Shown here: positions 17,271-26,056 of the stretch, one piece after another | Layout of the letters: each line of letters opens with the position of its first letter | How positions within the stretch are numbered: position 1 is the stretch's first letter | NCBI RefSeq assembly: GCF_003185895.1 | Contig: NZ_QHLY01000003.1 | Span: 86,122 to 150,121 of the forward strand | Length of the DNA stretch: 64,000 nucleotides | Direction of reading: 5' to 3' | DNA from: Cryobacterium arcticum | GTDB taxonomy: Bacteria > Actinomycetota > Actinomycetes > Actinomycetales > Microbacteriaceae | The notes under the pieces: generated by a model | The model's input: the letters and a program-made list of their open reading frames with translations, nothing else | Databases searched by the model: none | What the model was told of the DNA's origin: nothing | Made by a program: the position numbers and the translations under genes

Positions 17271-18896
17271 TCAGTTCAACTCCTCTAGTGCCTTGGTCTG
17301 TCTGAAGCTGATGATCGACACGAGCGCCACCAGCACGAAGATGAGGATCGAGAAGGCGCTGGCGAGCCCGTAGTCGCGGTTGGCGCCGACGAACGCCACC
17401 TTGTAGACCATCGAGATGAGGATGTCGGTGGCACCGACGTTCACCCCGGCCGTGACGTCCCTGGGCCCGCCGTTGGTGAGCATGTAGATGAGGTTGAAGT
17501 TGTTGAAGTTGAACGCGAACGAGGCGATCAACAACGGTGAGACCGACACCAGCAGTAGCGGCAGCTTGATAAGCCGGAAGACCTGCCAGGGCCGGGCGCC
17601 GTCCACGGTGGCGGCCTCCTGCAGTTCGCCGGGGATGGACTGCAGCGCGCCGGTGCAGACCAGGAACATATAGGGGAAGCCCAGCCAGAGGTTCACGAAG
17701 ATGATGCTGAACTTGGCCAGCCACTCGTTGGTGAGCCAGGGGATCTCCGCCCCGCCGAACAAGACCTGGTTGATGAACCCGAACTGCGGGTTGAGCATGC
17801 CCGCCCAGACCAGGGCGGAGAGGAACGCCGGGAACGCGTAGGGCAGGATCATGACGACCCGGTAGACGTTCCGGCCGCGCATGCGCAGGTCGTTGAAGAC
17901 GATGGCCAGGAACAGGCCCAACGCGAAGGTGGTCGCCACCGAGAGGAACGCGAACGCGAACGTCCACAGGGTGACGCTGATCAGCGGGCCGCGGATGGAG
18001 TCGGTGCCGAAGGCCTTGGCGAAGTTGGCCAGGCCCACCTCCACCTTCCAGCCGGGCTGCAGGTCGGCGCCGTCCTCGGCGACGAACGAGCCCTGGGTGG
18101 GGTCTTCGGTGTAGACAACGCCGGTGCTCGCGTCGGTCATGGTGCCGGCCGCCTCGTCGTAGACCAGGTCGGAGAGATAGAGGTACGCGGCTGAGCCGTC
18201 CGGGGTACGGAGGCTGCCGTCGTTGGGGTCGTCGGAGACGGGCACGGCCAGGGCGGCGATGGCTTCCTGGTTGGCCACGATGTCGGCGAAGTTGAGCGTG
18301 GTGTAGCCGGGCAGGCCGATGGCCTGGCCGGAGGCATCCGTCTCGGCGTCGGTGACCTCGGTCAGCGGCGAATCCGGGTTGCCGACGCTGATCTCGCCGT
18401 CGGGGTCTGTGACCAGGAAACTGTAGGCGCCGGCTTGTTCGAGCACGGTCACGGCGTAGGTGGCGGAATCGGGCACCCGCTCCTGGGAGGACAGGATCAG
18501 GGAGTTGACCGCGTCATCCTTGGTGCTGTTGTGGCCGGTGCCGTAGTTGGTGAAGGCGATGTAGCCGGAGTAGCCGACAACGAAGATCTGGAAGATGAGC
18601 AGAAAGATCAGGCCGGGCGTGAGGTACTTGGCCGGCAGCCCCTTAGCCCGGAAGTAGATCACATTCACGACGATCGTGACCAGCAGCACGAGGCCAAAGA
18701 CGAGCGAGTCCTGCTTGATGAAGAGCACAAAGAGCGCATAGACGCTGATCGCATCCACGATGCCGAGCAACAGAACCTTGAGCAGCAGCACCTTGATGCC
18801 GGCGGATGCGGCCTCCGCGATGCGGCTCGCCTGCCGTTGCTTCTTGGCGGCGACGATCTGGGCCCGATCGCGCTCGGGTGCGGGGGTAGTCATCAT
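17271..18896 (-). CDS. malF: maltodextrin-type ABC transporter permease MalF with large extracytoplasmic domain
   Basis: A 541-residue permease. Three N-terminal membrane segments (about residues 35-125) precede a hydrophilic domain of about 170 residues (about 130-300) equivalent to the P2 loop of E. coli MalF, then the permease core with LGLFLAIVFNDLRMRGRNVY and EAA loop IPGELQEAATVDGARPWQVF. The insertion and length (514 in E. coli) distinguish MalF from ordinary CUT1 permeases. A MalK-type ATPase is absent from the locus. Confidence 0.9.
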   Translation of the reverse strand: MMTTPAPERDRAQIVAAKKQRQASRIAEAASAGIKVLLLKVLLLGIVDAISVYALFVLFIKQDSLVFGLVLLVTIVVNVIYFRAKGLPAKYLTPGLIFLLIFQIFVVGYSGYIAFTNYGTGHNSTKDDAVNSLILSSQERVPDSATYAVTVLEQAGAYSFLVTDPDGEISVGNPDSPLTEVTDAETDASGQAIGLPGYTTLNFADIVANQEAIAALAVPVSDDPNDGSLRTPDGSAAYLYLSDLVYDEAAGTMTDASTGVVYTEDPTQGSFVAEDGADLQPGWKVEVGLANFAKAFGTDSIRGPLISVTLWTFAFAFLSVATTFALGLFLAIVFNDLRMRGRNVYRVVMILPYAFPAFLSALVWAGMLNPQFGFINQVLFGGAEIPWLTNEWLAKFSIIFVNLWLGFPYMFLVCTGALQSIPGELQEAATVDGARPWQVFRLIKLPLLLVSVSPLLIASFAFNFNNFNLIYMLTNGGPRDVTAGVNVGATDILISMVYKVAFVGANRDYGLASAFSILIFVLVALVSIISFRQTKALEELN

Positions 18897-19013
18897 TGTC
18901 TGCTCTCTGCCGGCATCGGTGCGGGCGTGCCCGAAGGCAAGGGTGCTGCGGATGGTGCGGTGCGCCCGGCCCCGGTAAGGCCGGGCGCACCCGGTGGTGC
19001 TCGGTGGTGCTGG

Positions 19014-20246
19014 TTACTGGATGGCGGCCGCGATGTCCGCGGTCATCTTCTGCCACAGCTCAACGGGGTCACCCTCGTTGCTGACGATCGCGGCCTCGGT
19101 AACGCCCCAGAACTGCCAGACCTTGCCCATCTGCGGGATGTTGGGCATCGGCACGGCGGTGGCGCCGACGGCGCCGAAGCCGGCGGTGATGGGGTCGGAG
19201 CTGGCGGCCTCGAAGGCGGCGGTCAGCGCCGGCGGGCGTCCGCCCACGTCGTAGAGGGCGGTCTGCACCTCTTCGCTGCCGATGTAGTTCACCAGGAACT
19301 CGTTCGCCGCGATGGCGTTCTTGGTCTTGGCGCTCACCATGAAGCCCTGCACACCCACGAAGGGCTGGGCGACCTGGCCGCCGGCGGACGGGATCGGGTC
19401 GACGGAGACGTCGATGCCGGCGGCTTGGGCATCCGGCACGTTCCACGGACCGGTGAGCAGGAACGGCGAGGCACCGGCGTAGAACTTCTCCTTGGCGATA
19501 TCGCCGGTGAGGTTGACGCTCATGCGACCCGCGGCGCCCTCGGCGGCCAGCCAGGTAGCGAAGGCTTCGCCCCCAGCGTTGCCCACGGTGAGGTCGTCCG
19601 GGTTGTAGCTGCCGTCGGCGTTGGTGCCGAAGACCGGGGCGCCGAACGAGGTCTGGAACGGGTACAGGTGGTACGGGTCGGCCTCGGGGCCGATCTGCAC
19701 GAGGTACGGGAACTCGGTCCCCGCGGCGGTCCCGGCGGCGACCATGTCATCGAAGGTTGCCGGGGCCGTGGGCGCGAGGGCGGTGTTGCGCAGCAGCGCG
19801 ATATTCTCGATCGAGTACGGCACGCCGTAGGTCTTGCCCTCGTAGCTCATGGCGGTGACGGCGACCTGCTGGTAGTCGGCGGCGGTGTCACCGAGTTCGA
19901 CCGGCTGCACGACGCCATTGCTGACGAAATTGCCCAGCCAGTCGTGCGCGGCGATGGTGATGTCCGGGCCCTTGCCGGTCGGGACCTGGGCGATGAACTC
20001 TTCCTGGATCTTCGCGAAGTCCTTCTGCACCAGCTTGACCTTCACGCCGGATTCCTTGGTGAAGGCCGCTGCAGCGTCCTTCAAAACGGCGGCGCGGTCG
20101 GCGTCCACCCACACGGTCAACGTGCTGGAGTCTGCGTCCGTCGTGCTGCCGCCGGACTCGGCTCCGGCCGAGCAGCCGGCCAGCGCCAGGGACGCGGCCA
20201 CGGCTAGCGCGCCGGCTGTGAGCAGGACTGTTTTCTTCACCCTCAT
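19014..20246 (-). CDS. malE: maltose/maltodextrin-binding lipoprotein MalE
   Basis: A 410-residue family 1 binding protein. The signal peptide MRVKKTVLLTAGALAVAASL ends at lipobox LAGC (Cys about residue 24). Mature features include LTVWVDADRAAVLKDAAAAF, GKGPDITIAAHDWLGNFVSNG and AKEKFYAGASPFLLTGPWN, close to MalE proteins. The ATG at 20246 is chosen because AAAGG lies 7 nt upstream; an in-frame ATG at 20270 would extend a poor signal peptide. First gene of malE-malF-malG-GH13. Its promoter carries two palindromes (20283-20304). Confidence 0.92.
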   Translation of the reverse strand: MRVKKTVLLTAGALAVAASLALAGCSAGAESGGSTTDADSSTLTVWVDADRAAVLKDAAAAFTKESGVKVKLVQKDFAKIQEEFIAQVPTGKGPDITIAAHDWLGNFVSNGVVQPVELGDTAADYQQVAVTAMSYEGKTYGVPYSIENIALLRNTALAPTAPATFDDMVAAGTAAGTEFPYLVQIGPEADPYHLYPFQTSFGAPVFGTNADGSYNPDDLTVGNAGGEAFATWLAAEGAAGRMSVNLTGDIAKEKFYAGASPFLLTGPWNVPDAQAAGIDVSVDPIPSAGGQVAQPFVGVQGFMVSAKTKNAIAANEFLVNYIGSEEVQTALYDVGGRPPALTAAFEAASSDPITAGFGAVGATAVPMPNIPQMGKVWQFWGVTEAAIVSNEGDPVELWQKMTADIAAAIQ

Positions 20247-20278
20247 TGGTGTGCCTTTCATAATCAACATTGACTTTG

Positions 20279-20307
20279 GTGCAAGCGCTTACAGGTATAC
20301 CTGTCAA
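20279..20307 (-). promoter_or_regulatory. malE promoter with LacI-type operator and second 14-bp palindrome
   Basis: On the minus strand TTGACA (20307-20302) is a consensus -35, 17 bp from the weak -10 TTGCAC (20284-20279). The spacer holds AAGCGCTT (20283-20290), a LacI-type core. ACAGGTATACCTGT (20291-20304), a perfect 14-bp palindrome, overlaps the -35. Two regulators could compete or cooperate here. The LacI-family gene at 26057 is one candidate; the second protein is unknown. Confidence 0.6.
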
Positions 20308-20377
20308 ATCGGTGATTTGCAACCCTGCTTGTAGCCGGCCTCACTCTGAGAGCGCGCTCACGGGGTCAGGGTTGTGG

Positions 20378-20411
20378 AAGCGCTTGCACTCGGGGCGGAA
20401 TGCCGTAGTGT
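20378..20411 (+). promoter_or_regulatory. promoter and LacI-type operator of the GH13 glucosidase gene
   Basis: AAGCGCTT (20378-20385), the same 8-bp core as in the malE promoter and again next to TGCA, overlaps TTGCAC (20384-20389, -35). TAGTGT (20406-20411, -10) follows after 16 bp. The ATG at 20419 is 7 nt beyond the -10, so the transcript is probably leaderless. Shared operator cores imply co-regulation of the divergent units. Confidence 0.6.
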
Positions 20412-20418
20412 TTCCGTC

Positions 20419-22089
20419 ATGACAGGCACAGAGTGGTGGCGTACCGCCGTTATCTACCAGATCTACCCACGGTCGTTCGCTGACGCGAACGGCGACGGCA
20501 TGGGCGACCTCGCCGGTATCCAGTCGCGATTGCCGCAGCTGGCCGAGCTCGGGGTGGATGCCATCTGGCTGTCGCCGTTCTACACCTCGCCGCAGCGCGA
20601 CGCCGGCTACGACGTGGCCGACTACTGCGACGTCGATCCCCTGTTCGGCACCCTCGCCGACTACGACGCCATGCAGGCGGCGGCGCACGCTCTCGGCATC
20701 CGGGTGATCGTGGACATCGTGCCCAACCACTCCTCCAGCGACCACCCCTGGTTCCAGGCCGCGCTGGCCGCCGGCCCCGGCAGCATGGAACGCGAGCACT
20801 ACACCTTCCGCGACGGCCGCGGCGAGCACGGCGAGCTGCCCCCGAACAATTGGGAGTCGGTCTTCGGCGGCGGCGCGTGGACCCGCACCGTGGACCCCGA
20901 CGGCACCCCCGGCCAGTGGTACCTGCACCTCTTCGACACCACCCAGCCCGACTTCAACTGGGACGACGAGTGGGTGAGGGCGCAATTCCGCGACGTTCTG
21001 CGTTTCTGGCTCGACCGCGGGGTCGACGGCTTCCGGGTTGACGTGGCCCACGGCATGATCAAGGCCAAGGGCTTGCCCGACTACACCCCGCCCGTCGACG
21101 GCGGCTCCATGGGCGGCGCCACGAGCGCGCTCGAGCCCGGCGTCGTAGCCGAGCCCGTCGCCGGAGCCCCCTATTGGGCCCAGGACGGCGTGCACGAGAT
21201 CTACCGCGACTGGCGCCTGGTGCTCGACGAGTACGACGGCGACCGCATCCTGGCCGCAGAGGCCTGGGTCGACCCGTTGCACCGGGTGGCCCAGTGGGTG
21301 CGCCCCGACGAGATGCACCAGGCCTTCAACTTCGCCTACCTCGAGACCCTGTGGCAGGCGGAGCCGCTCCGCCGGGTGATCGACGATTCCCTTGCCGCGT
21401 TCAGCGCCGTCGGCGCCCCGAGCACCTGGGTGCTCTCCAACCACGACGTGGTGCGGCACGCCTCCAGGCTCGCGCTCACCGCCGACAACCTGCAGGGCCA
21501 CGGCATCGGACCGAACACGATCGGCCTGCCCGACCCCGTGGTGGGCCTGCGCCGCGCCCGGTCCGCCACCTCGTTGATGCTCGCCCTGCCGGGCTCCAGC
21601 TACATCTACCAGGGCGAGGAGCTCGGCCTGCCCGAGGTCATCCACCTGCCGGACTCGGCTCGCGAGGACCCCACCTGGTTCCGCACCAACGGCGAGCGGT
21701 ACGGCCGCGACGGCTGCCGCGTGCCGATTCCGTGGGAAGGCGCCGCACCCTCATACGGTTTCGGTCCGACGTCGGCCAGCTGGCTGCCGCAGCCCGCCGA
21801 GTGGGCCACTCTGGCCCGCGACGCCCAGAAGGGTGTGCCCGGTTCGACCCTCGAGCTCTACACCCTGGCTCTCAAGCTGCGCCGTGAGCATGCCCTTGGC
21901 CTCGGCTCGGTCGACTGGCTGCCGTCGCCGGCTGCCGACGTCCTCGTCTTCCGCAACGGGAATGTCATCGTCGTTGCCAACACCGGCGACCAGCCGGTGG
22001 AACTGCCGGCCGGCGAGGTGCTTCTCAGCAGCGAGACGCTGATCGGTCGCACACTGCCCGGGGATACCACGGCCTGGCTGCAGGCCTGA
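20419..22089 (+). CDS. GH13 alpha-glucosidase (oligo-1,6-glucosidase family)
   Basis: A 556-residue enzyme hydrolysing alpha-glucosidic bonds in short maltodextrins. The start MTGTEWWRTAVIYQIYPRSF is typical. The catalytic nucleophile is in DGFRVDVAHG (about residue 210), the acid Glu in ILAAEAWVD and the third Asp in WVLSNHDVVRH. The QPDFNWDD and EELGLPEV signatures are also present. No signal peptide. The frame is open from 20374, but ATG 20419 fits both the family start and the leaderless promoter. It is divergent from the malE operon with matching operators. Confidence 0.93.
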   Translation: MTGTEWWRTAVIYQIYPRSFADANGDGMGDLAGIQSRLPQLAELGVDAIWLSPFYTSPQRDAGYDVADYCDVDPLFGTLADYDAMQAAAHALGIRVIVDIVPNHSSSDHPWFQAALAAGPGSMEREHYTFRDGRGEHGELPPNNWESVFGGGAWTRTVDPDGTPGQWYLHLFDTTQPDFNWDDEWVRAQFRDVLRFWLDRGVDGFRVDVAHGMIKAKGLPDYTPPVDGGSMGGATSALEPGVVAEPVAGAPYWAQDGVHEIYRDWRLVLDEYDGDRILAAEAWVDPLHRVAQWVRPDEMHQAFNFAYLETLWQAEPLRRVIDDSLAAFSAVGAPSTWVLSNHDVVRHASRLALTADNLQGHGIGPNTIGLPDPVVGLRRARSATSLMLALPGSSYIYQGEELGLPEVIHLPDSAREDPTWFRTNGERYGRDGCRVPIPWEGAAPSYGFGPTSASWLPQPAEWATLARDAQKGVPGSTLELYTLALKLRREHALGLGSVDWLPSPAADVLVFRNGNVIVVANTGDQPVELPAGEVLLSSETLIGRTLPGDTTAWLQA

Positions 22090-22112
22090 TCAGGGCTCGG
22101 TTCCACAGGCTG

Positions 22113-22162
22113 CACCCCCTGCGCTCACAACTCGCTCTCAGCGAGTACGGATGCAGGGGGTG
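22113..22162. repeat. nested hairpin between glucosidase and alarmone synthetase genes
   Basis: CACCCCCTGC (22113-22122) and GCAGGGGGTG (22153-22162) form a perfect 10-bp outer stem; inside, ACTCGCT and AGCGAGT (22130-22146) form a second stem with a 3-nt loop. No T tract follows. Probably ends glucosidase transcription, and it lies directly before the presumed alarmone synthetase promoter (about 22164-22176). Confidence 0.55.
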
Positions 22163-22218
22163 ACAGACTCTAGGTGGCCACCGACGCTTTCGGCGCCACT
22201 TTTGAGCAAGGAGCACTC

Positions 22219-22980
22219 GTGACCGACCAGGACGTCGAATGGCCGACCGACCTGCAGGCGATCCGAACCGAGCTCACCCGCTTCATGATGTCGTACAAGT
22301 TCGCGACCGACGAGATGATGACCAAGGTCAACATCCTCAAGGAAGAGTTCAGCTCGATCCACGACTACAGCCCGATCGAGCACGTCAGTCACCGTTTGAA
22401 ATCGCCCCAGGGCATCCTGAACAAGGCCAAGCGCAAGGGTTACCCGCTCAACCTCGAGGGCATCCGGGAGAACATCCAGGACATCGCCGGCATCCGCATC
22501 ACCTGCAGCTTCATCTCGGACACGTACCGGGTGCTGGAAATGCTTCGCAACCAGCACGACATCGAGGTGTTGCTGGTGAAGGACTATATCGCGTCGCCCA
22601 AGCCGAACGGCTACCGCAGCCTGCACCTGATCGTGGCGATCCCGGTCTTCATGTCCGACCGGGTGCAGCCGGTCACGGTCGAGGTGCAGATCCGCACCGT
22701 GGCGATGGACTTCTGGGCCAGCCTCGAGCACAAGATCTTCTACAAGTACGACGGCGCCGTTCCGGCAGCCCTGGTGGGCGAGCTCAAGCAGGCCGCGGAT
22801 GTGGCCAACCGGCTGGATGTCGACATGGAGCGCCTGCACGATCAGGTGCTCTCCCTCGGTGAGGCGCCTGACCCCGTGGAACCGCGCACGCTGCCCCCGG
22901 CATCGCACGGCGCCGACGGCCAGATGCCGTTCCCGCTGCCCCGCTCGCTGCTCGAGGCCTTCCTCGACAAGGCCGTCTGA
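22219..22980 (+). CDS. small alarmone synthetase (RelA/SpoT domain GTP pyrophosphokinase)
   Basis: A 253-residue single-domain (p)ppGpp synthetase. The synthetase fold is seen in YSPIEHVSHRLKSPQGILNK, GIRENIQDIAGIRITCSFIS, the PNGYRSLHL substrate loop and EVQIRTVAMDFWASLEHKI. No HD hydrolase domain, so it only makes the alarmone; a bifunctional Rel elsewhere would degrade it. GTG 22219 is chosen because AAGGAG lies 6 nt upstream; GTG 22174 is an in-frame alternative but lies within the promoter-like TAGGTG. The C-terminal 40 residues are Pro-rich. Confidence 0.9.
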   Translation: MTDQDVEWPTDLQAIRTELTRFMMSYKFATDEMMTKVNILKEEFSSIHDYSPIEHVSHRLKSPQGILNKAKRKGYPLNLEGIRENIQDIAGIRITCSFISDTYRVLEMLRNQHDIEVLLVKDYIASPKPNGYRSLHLIVAIPVFMSDRVQPVTVEVQIRTVAMDFWASLEHKIFYKYDGAVPAALVGELKQAADVANRLDVDMERLHDQVLSLGEAPDPVEPRTLPPASHGADGQMPFPLPRSLLEAFLDKAV

Positions 22981-23010
22981 CCCGTCCCTCCGGCCGCGCT
23001 CGCACCATTC

Positions 23011-23033
23011 CGCTGGTCGAGCCCGTCGAGACC
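23011..23033 (+). repeat. REP-like element, left arm
   Basis: A 23-nt arm starting CGCTGGTCGAGC and ending GTCGAGACC. The reverse complement of 23176-23198 matches it at 20 of 23 positions. Related to the 18-mer inside menB (39437-39454). Similar GGTCGAGC...GTCGAGAC palindromes recur in Microbacteriaceae genomes as I recall; copy number here is untested. Confidence 0.6.
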
Positions 23034-23175
23034 CCGCGACATGCCTGCGCGACGCACCCCGTAGACTTCCCGCACAACCGACCGCTCATTTACGGACTTC
23101 GCATAGTCATCGGCCCACGGAACGATGCGATCTCCGCAAATGAACGACGTGTCGGGCTCGCAGGCCGTCTCACGA

Positions 23176-23198
23176 GGTCTCGCCAAGCTCGACCAGCG
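23176..23198 (-). repeat. REP-like element, right arm
   Basis: Inverted partner of 23011-23033, separated by 142 bp, reading GGTCTCGCCAAGCTCGACC followed by AGCG on the plus strand. The pair brackets a non-coding stretch with no recognised function. Confidence 0.6.
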
Positions 23199-23284
23199 AA
23201 GCGGGAACCATCCGCAGGCACGCTCGAACAACGAAGCGGGAGCGATCCTGCAGGAGCGCTCCACCGGCGAGCTGGCCGTCGGCG

Positions 23285-24634
23285 CTAGTTCGTGTTGGCG
23301 TAAAGCCAGACCAGCGGGTCGGTCTTGGTACCGTTGATGCCGCCGAGGCGGATCTCGAAGTGCAGGTGCGGGCCGGTCGACATTCCGGTGGAACCGACCT
23401 GGCCGATGACCTGGCCGACCTTGACCACGTCGCCGGTCTTCAGCAGCATCGAGCCGTGGATCATGTGGGCGTAGACGCTGGAGACCAGTTTGCCGTCGAT
23501 CATGTGGTCGATCACCATGTGCACGCCGAGGCTGCCTTCGCCGTCTTCGGTGAAGCTCACCACGCCGTCGGCGATCGCCTGGATGGGCGCTCCGAGGCCG
23601 GGGTTGAAGTCCTGGCCGCCGTGGTTGGACGAGCAACCTGCGCAGTCGCGGAAGCCGAACTGGTCGCCGATGTGCACACCGACCGCGAACGGCCACTGGA
23701 TGGTGCCGTTCGGGTTGTTGCTGAAGGAGTCCTCGAGGCGGATGCCGCTGGCCGCGGCGACCTCGGCGATGGACTTCGATTCGTAGCTGTCCTGCTCGAC
23801 GGTGATGGTGTCGGTGCCGGCCAGGTTGATGGTCTGGGCCGGGCCGCTGTCGGCGGGCTTCTGCGCCTGGAGGGCGGCGGCCTGCACGTCGCTGGACGAC
23901 AGCAGCGCCTCGGCCGGAAGCGAGGTGGCGACGGCCATCAAGGCGACGAACGACATCGCGATGATCGAGCCGCCCTTGGTGGCCAGCATGCGCATGCGGT
24001 GGTGACCGGAGCGAGATGACGCGGTCGACTTGGCGCGGGCCGAGGATGCCTTCGGCAACGCCTTGGTGCGGGGCACGAACGCCGGCAGCACGCGCTGGGG
24101 CTCGATCGGCTCCGTGCGGGCCTCTGCGGCCTCTTCGGCACGGTCGACGGGCGTGGAGTTCTCGGTCGTATGTTCCGCGCGCAGCTGGGCACGGAGGGCC
24201 GCTCGGGACGGCAGCACGATCGTGGTGGTCGTGGTGCCCGGTGACACGTCGCTCGGCACGGCTTCGTAGGCCGGTTCGGCGGGCAGGGCCAGGCTGGCCG
24301 TTTTGAGCATGACGGGCTCGAGGTCGGGCTTGGTCAGTTCGGCACTGACCAGCTGGTGCGCCTCTGGAGTCAACTCGGCGTGGGACTCGGCGTCGACGGT
24401 GTGGGCGGCAACAAACCCGGCAGCGGGCGGAGCGGCCGACGGGGTCTGCGGCTCCTGCTCCGCGGGGCCGGCAGCACGGCGTTCGAGTTCGCGCTGTTCA
24501 CGACGGGTCAGGATGCGTGCCGGGGATGCCTGAACCCGGGCGGCATGCGCGGAATGGTGCTCGCCGAGTGCGCTTCGTGAGAGGTCACTCGAGTCGGCTG
24601 CGGAGGCATCCGACTGCGGGGAATGACGTGACAA
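23285..24634 (-). CDS. M23 family metallopeptidase (LytM domain), membrane-anchored
   Basis: A 449-residue protein probably acting on peptidoglycan or regulating its hydrolases. The N-terminal 200 residues are charged and Ala/Pro-rich (cytoplasmic), then a membrane segment (about residues 225-245, GSIIAMSFVALMAVATSLPA) and a C-terminal LytM domain. Zinc ligands are visible as HGGQD and HLHFE, with YAHM between them, so it looks catalytically intact. The listed start is TTG 24634 with no good Shine-Dalgarno; a downstream GTG is possible, and the first 40 residues are uncertain. Confidence 0.88.
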   Translation of the reverse strand: MSRHSPQSDASAADSSDLSRSALGEHHSAHAARVQASPARILTRREQRELERRAAGPAEQEPQTPSAAPPAAGFVAAHTVDAESHAELTPEAHQLVSAELTKPDLEPVMLKTASLALPAEPAYEAVPSDVSPGTTTTTIVLPSRAALRAQLRAEHTTENSTPVDRAEEAAEARTEPIEPQRVLPAFVPRTKALPKASSARAKSTASSRSGHHRMRMLATKGGSIIAMSFVALMAVATSLPAEALLSSSDVQAAALQAQKPADSGPAQTINLAGTDTITVEQDSYESKSIAEVAAASGIRLEDSFSNNPNGTIQWPFAVGVHIGDQFGFRDCAGCSSNHGGQDFNPGLGAPIQAIADGVVSFTEDGEGSLGVHMVIDHMIDGKLVSSVYAHMIHGSMLLKTGDVVKVGQVIGQVGSTGMSTGPHLHFEIRLGGINGTKTDPLVWLYANTN

Positions 24635-24878
24635 AGGAGGGTACTTTCGGCGCGGGAAACGGGGGGACGAGCACGAATTTTGGCTAGGGCCAAAGTAACG
24701 AATGGATAAAGGCTAGCTTGCGAGGCGCCAAATCGCCATTTGAGAACGCGGAATCACACCCGAAAACGGGGTGTTTCGCTCCGTGTGGGGGATGCGCCAG
24801 CTCCCCCACCGTGATAGCGCACAACGGCATCTGCCCCGCCATCGCGGGGCGAACGGCCGATCGACGCCGACCGAAACC

Positions 24879-25712
24879 CTAAATGTCGTCGTCGGCCATA
24901 AATTCCGAGAAAAGTTTGCCGATCAACGGCTCAGCGGTGGCGTAGAGATCGGGTGCCGCGGCGATGAGAAGGCTGATGCCTTCACGGTCGTTCCCGAGTG
25001 CGCCCACCTTGGCTCCGGCCTCGGCCGCTATGAGGGCGCCGGCGGCGTGGTCCCAGGGGTGCAGTCCGCGCTCGTAGTAGAGGTCGAGCCGGCCGGCCGC
25101 GACCGAGCACAGGTCGAGCGACGCGGCGCCCATGCGGCGCACGTCGCGCACCTGGTCGATCAGCCCGTGCAACACCTGGGCCTGCCGGGTGCGGCGCACC
25201 GAATCGTAGGAGAACCCGGTGCCGAACATCGCCAGCGACAACGGCACCCCCGTTGCGACCTGCAGCCGCCGGCCGTTCAGCTCGGCACCGCCGCCGGCGC
25301 TGGCCGAGAACAGCTCGTCGATGGCGGGGTTCCGCACGGCACCGGCCAGGGCTGTCCACGTGGCCGGATCCGCGTCGCCCTCGACCACGGCGATGCTCAC
25401 CGCGTAGAACGGGATGCCGTAGAGGTAGTTGACGGTGCCGTCGATCGGGTCGACCACCCAGGTCAACCCGGACGTGCCCGCCGTTGCGGTGGACTCCTCG
25501 CCGTAGAAGCCGTCGTTCGGCCGGGCATCCGCCAGCAGCCCGCGAATCAGCGCCTCAGTCTCGCGATCGGCCAGGGTGACCACATCTTCGGGTGACGACT
25601 TCGACGCGGCGATCTCCACACCCTCCGCGCGGCGGCGACGGGCGAGCTCCCCGGCCGTGAGGGCGGTCGTCTGGGCGAGGGCGAGCAGTTCGGTCAAGGC
25701 AGGAGACGTCAT
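24879..25712 (-). CDS. inositol monophosphatase family phosphatase
   Basis: A 277-residue Mg-dependent sugar-phosphate phosphatase. Metal-binding motifs are YGEES (about residue 73), WVVDPIDGTVNYLYG (about 91-105) and the C-terminal HPWDHAAGALIAAEAG (about 222-237). Family members hydrolyse inositol phosphate, histidinol phosphate, fructose-1,6-bisphosphate or PAP, and the sequence alone does not choose between them. TAGCGT (25724-25719) ends 6 nt before the ATG, so the gene is probably leaderless. It stands alone between the M23 gene and tRNA-Tyr. Confidence 0.9.
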   Translation of the reverse strand: MTSPALTELLALAQTTALTAGELARRRRAEGVEIAASKSSPEDVVTLADRETEALIRGLLADARPNDGFYGEESTATAGTSGLTWVVDPIDGTVNYLYGIPFYAVSIAVVEGDADPATWTALAGAVRNPAIDELFSASAGGGAELNGRRLQVATGVPLSLAMFGTGFSYDSVRRTRQAQVLHGLIDQVRDVRRMGAASLDLCSVAAGRLDLYYERGLHPWDHAAGALIAAEAGAKVGALGNDREGISLLIAAAPDLYATAEPLIGKLFSEFMADDDI

Positions 25713-25817
25713 CCGCCCACGCTACGCCAGTGCGCCCGCTGCGGCAGGAGCGCCCGGCCCGTGGGTTAACGCACAAACGCGCCGGATCTCCGACGCGTTG
25801 TGTGTGTTGTGATGCTG

Positions 25818-25899
25818 TGGCGAGTGCGAGATTCGAACTCACGAAGGCTACGCCGTCTGATTTACAGTCAGATCCCTTTGGCCGCTTGGGTAACTCGCC
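25818..25899 (-). tRNA. tRNA-Tyr (GTA)
   Basis: An 82-nt class II tRNA with a long variable arm. Acceptor GGCGAGT/ACTCGCC is perfect, anticodon stem-loop CTGACTGTAAATCAG gives anticodon GTA, and the T arm contains GTTCGAATC. CCA is not encoded. Divergent from the LacI-family gene at 26057. Confidence 0.95.
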
Positions 25900-26056
25900 A
25901 GTGCATACCCGACCATATGTGACCACGTGACCGGAGACGCTCAGACAGAATACAAGCCGAAGGGCCCAAGTGCGAAATCAGCGGGGGCAGCCGAGTGAGA
26001 ATCCGGTGGATATGATCACTTCGTACCCCACTTTCGCACGCCGGTAAGGAACCCGA

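Larger units (their letters stand above)
22981..23284. other. 304-bp intergenic region with REP-like inverted repeat
   Basis: No gene is supported. It contains two arms of a REP-like element (23011-23033 and 23176-23198) and a hairpin at 23239-23262 with arms GGAGCG/CGCTCC around the palindrome CCTGCAGG, just past the end of the M23 gene. Reading frames crossing it lack start signals and family features. Confidence 0.6.

Noticed and set aside
18435..20207. A 590-codon plus-strand frame opposite malF and malE
   Set aside because: Gly/Asp/Val-rich translation without motifs, opposite well-supported genes.
24631..24650. AAAGGAGG on the plus strand as a ribosome binding site
   Set aside because: No plausible plus-strand gene follows it. 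The region is the 5' end of the minus-strand M23 gene.
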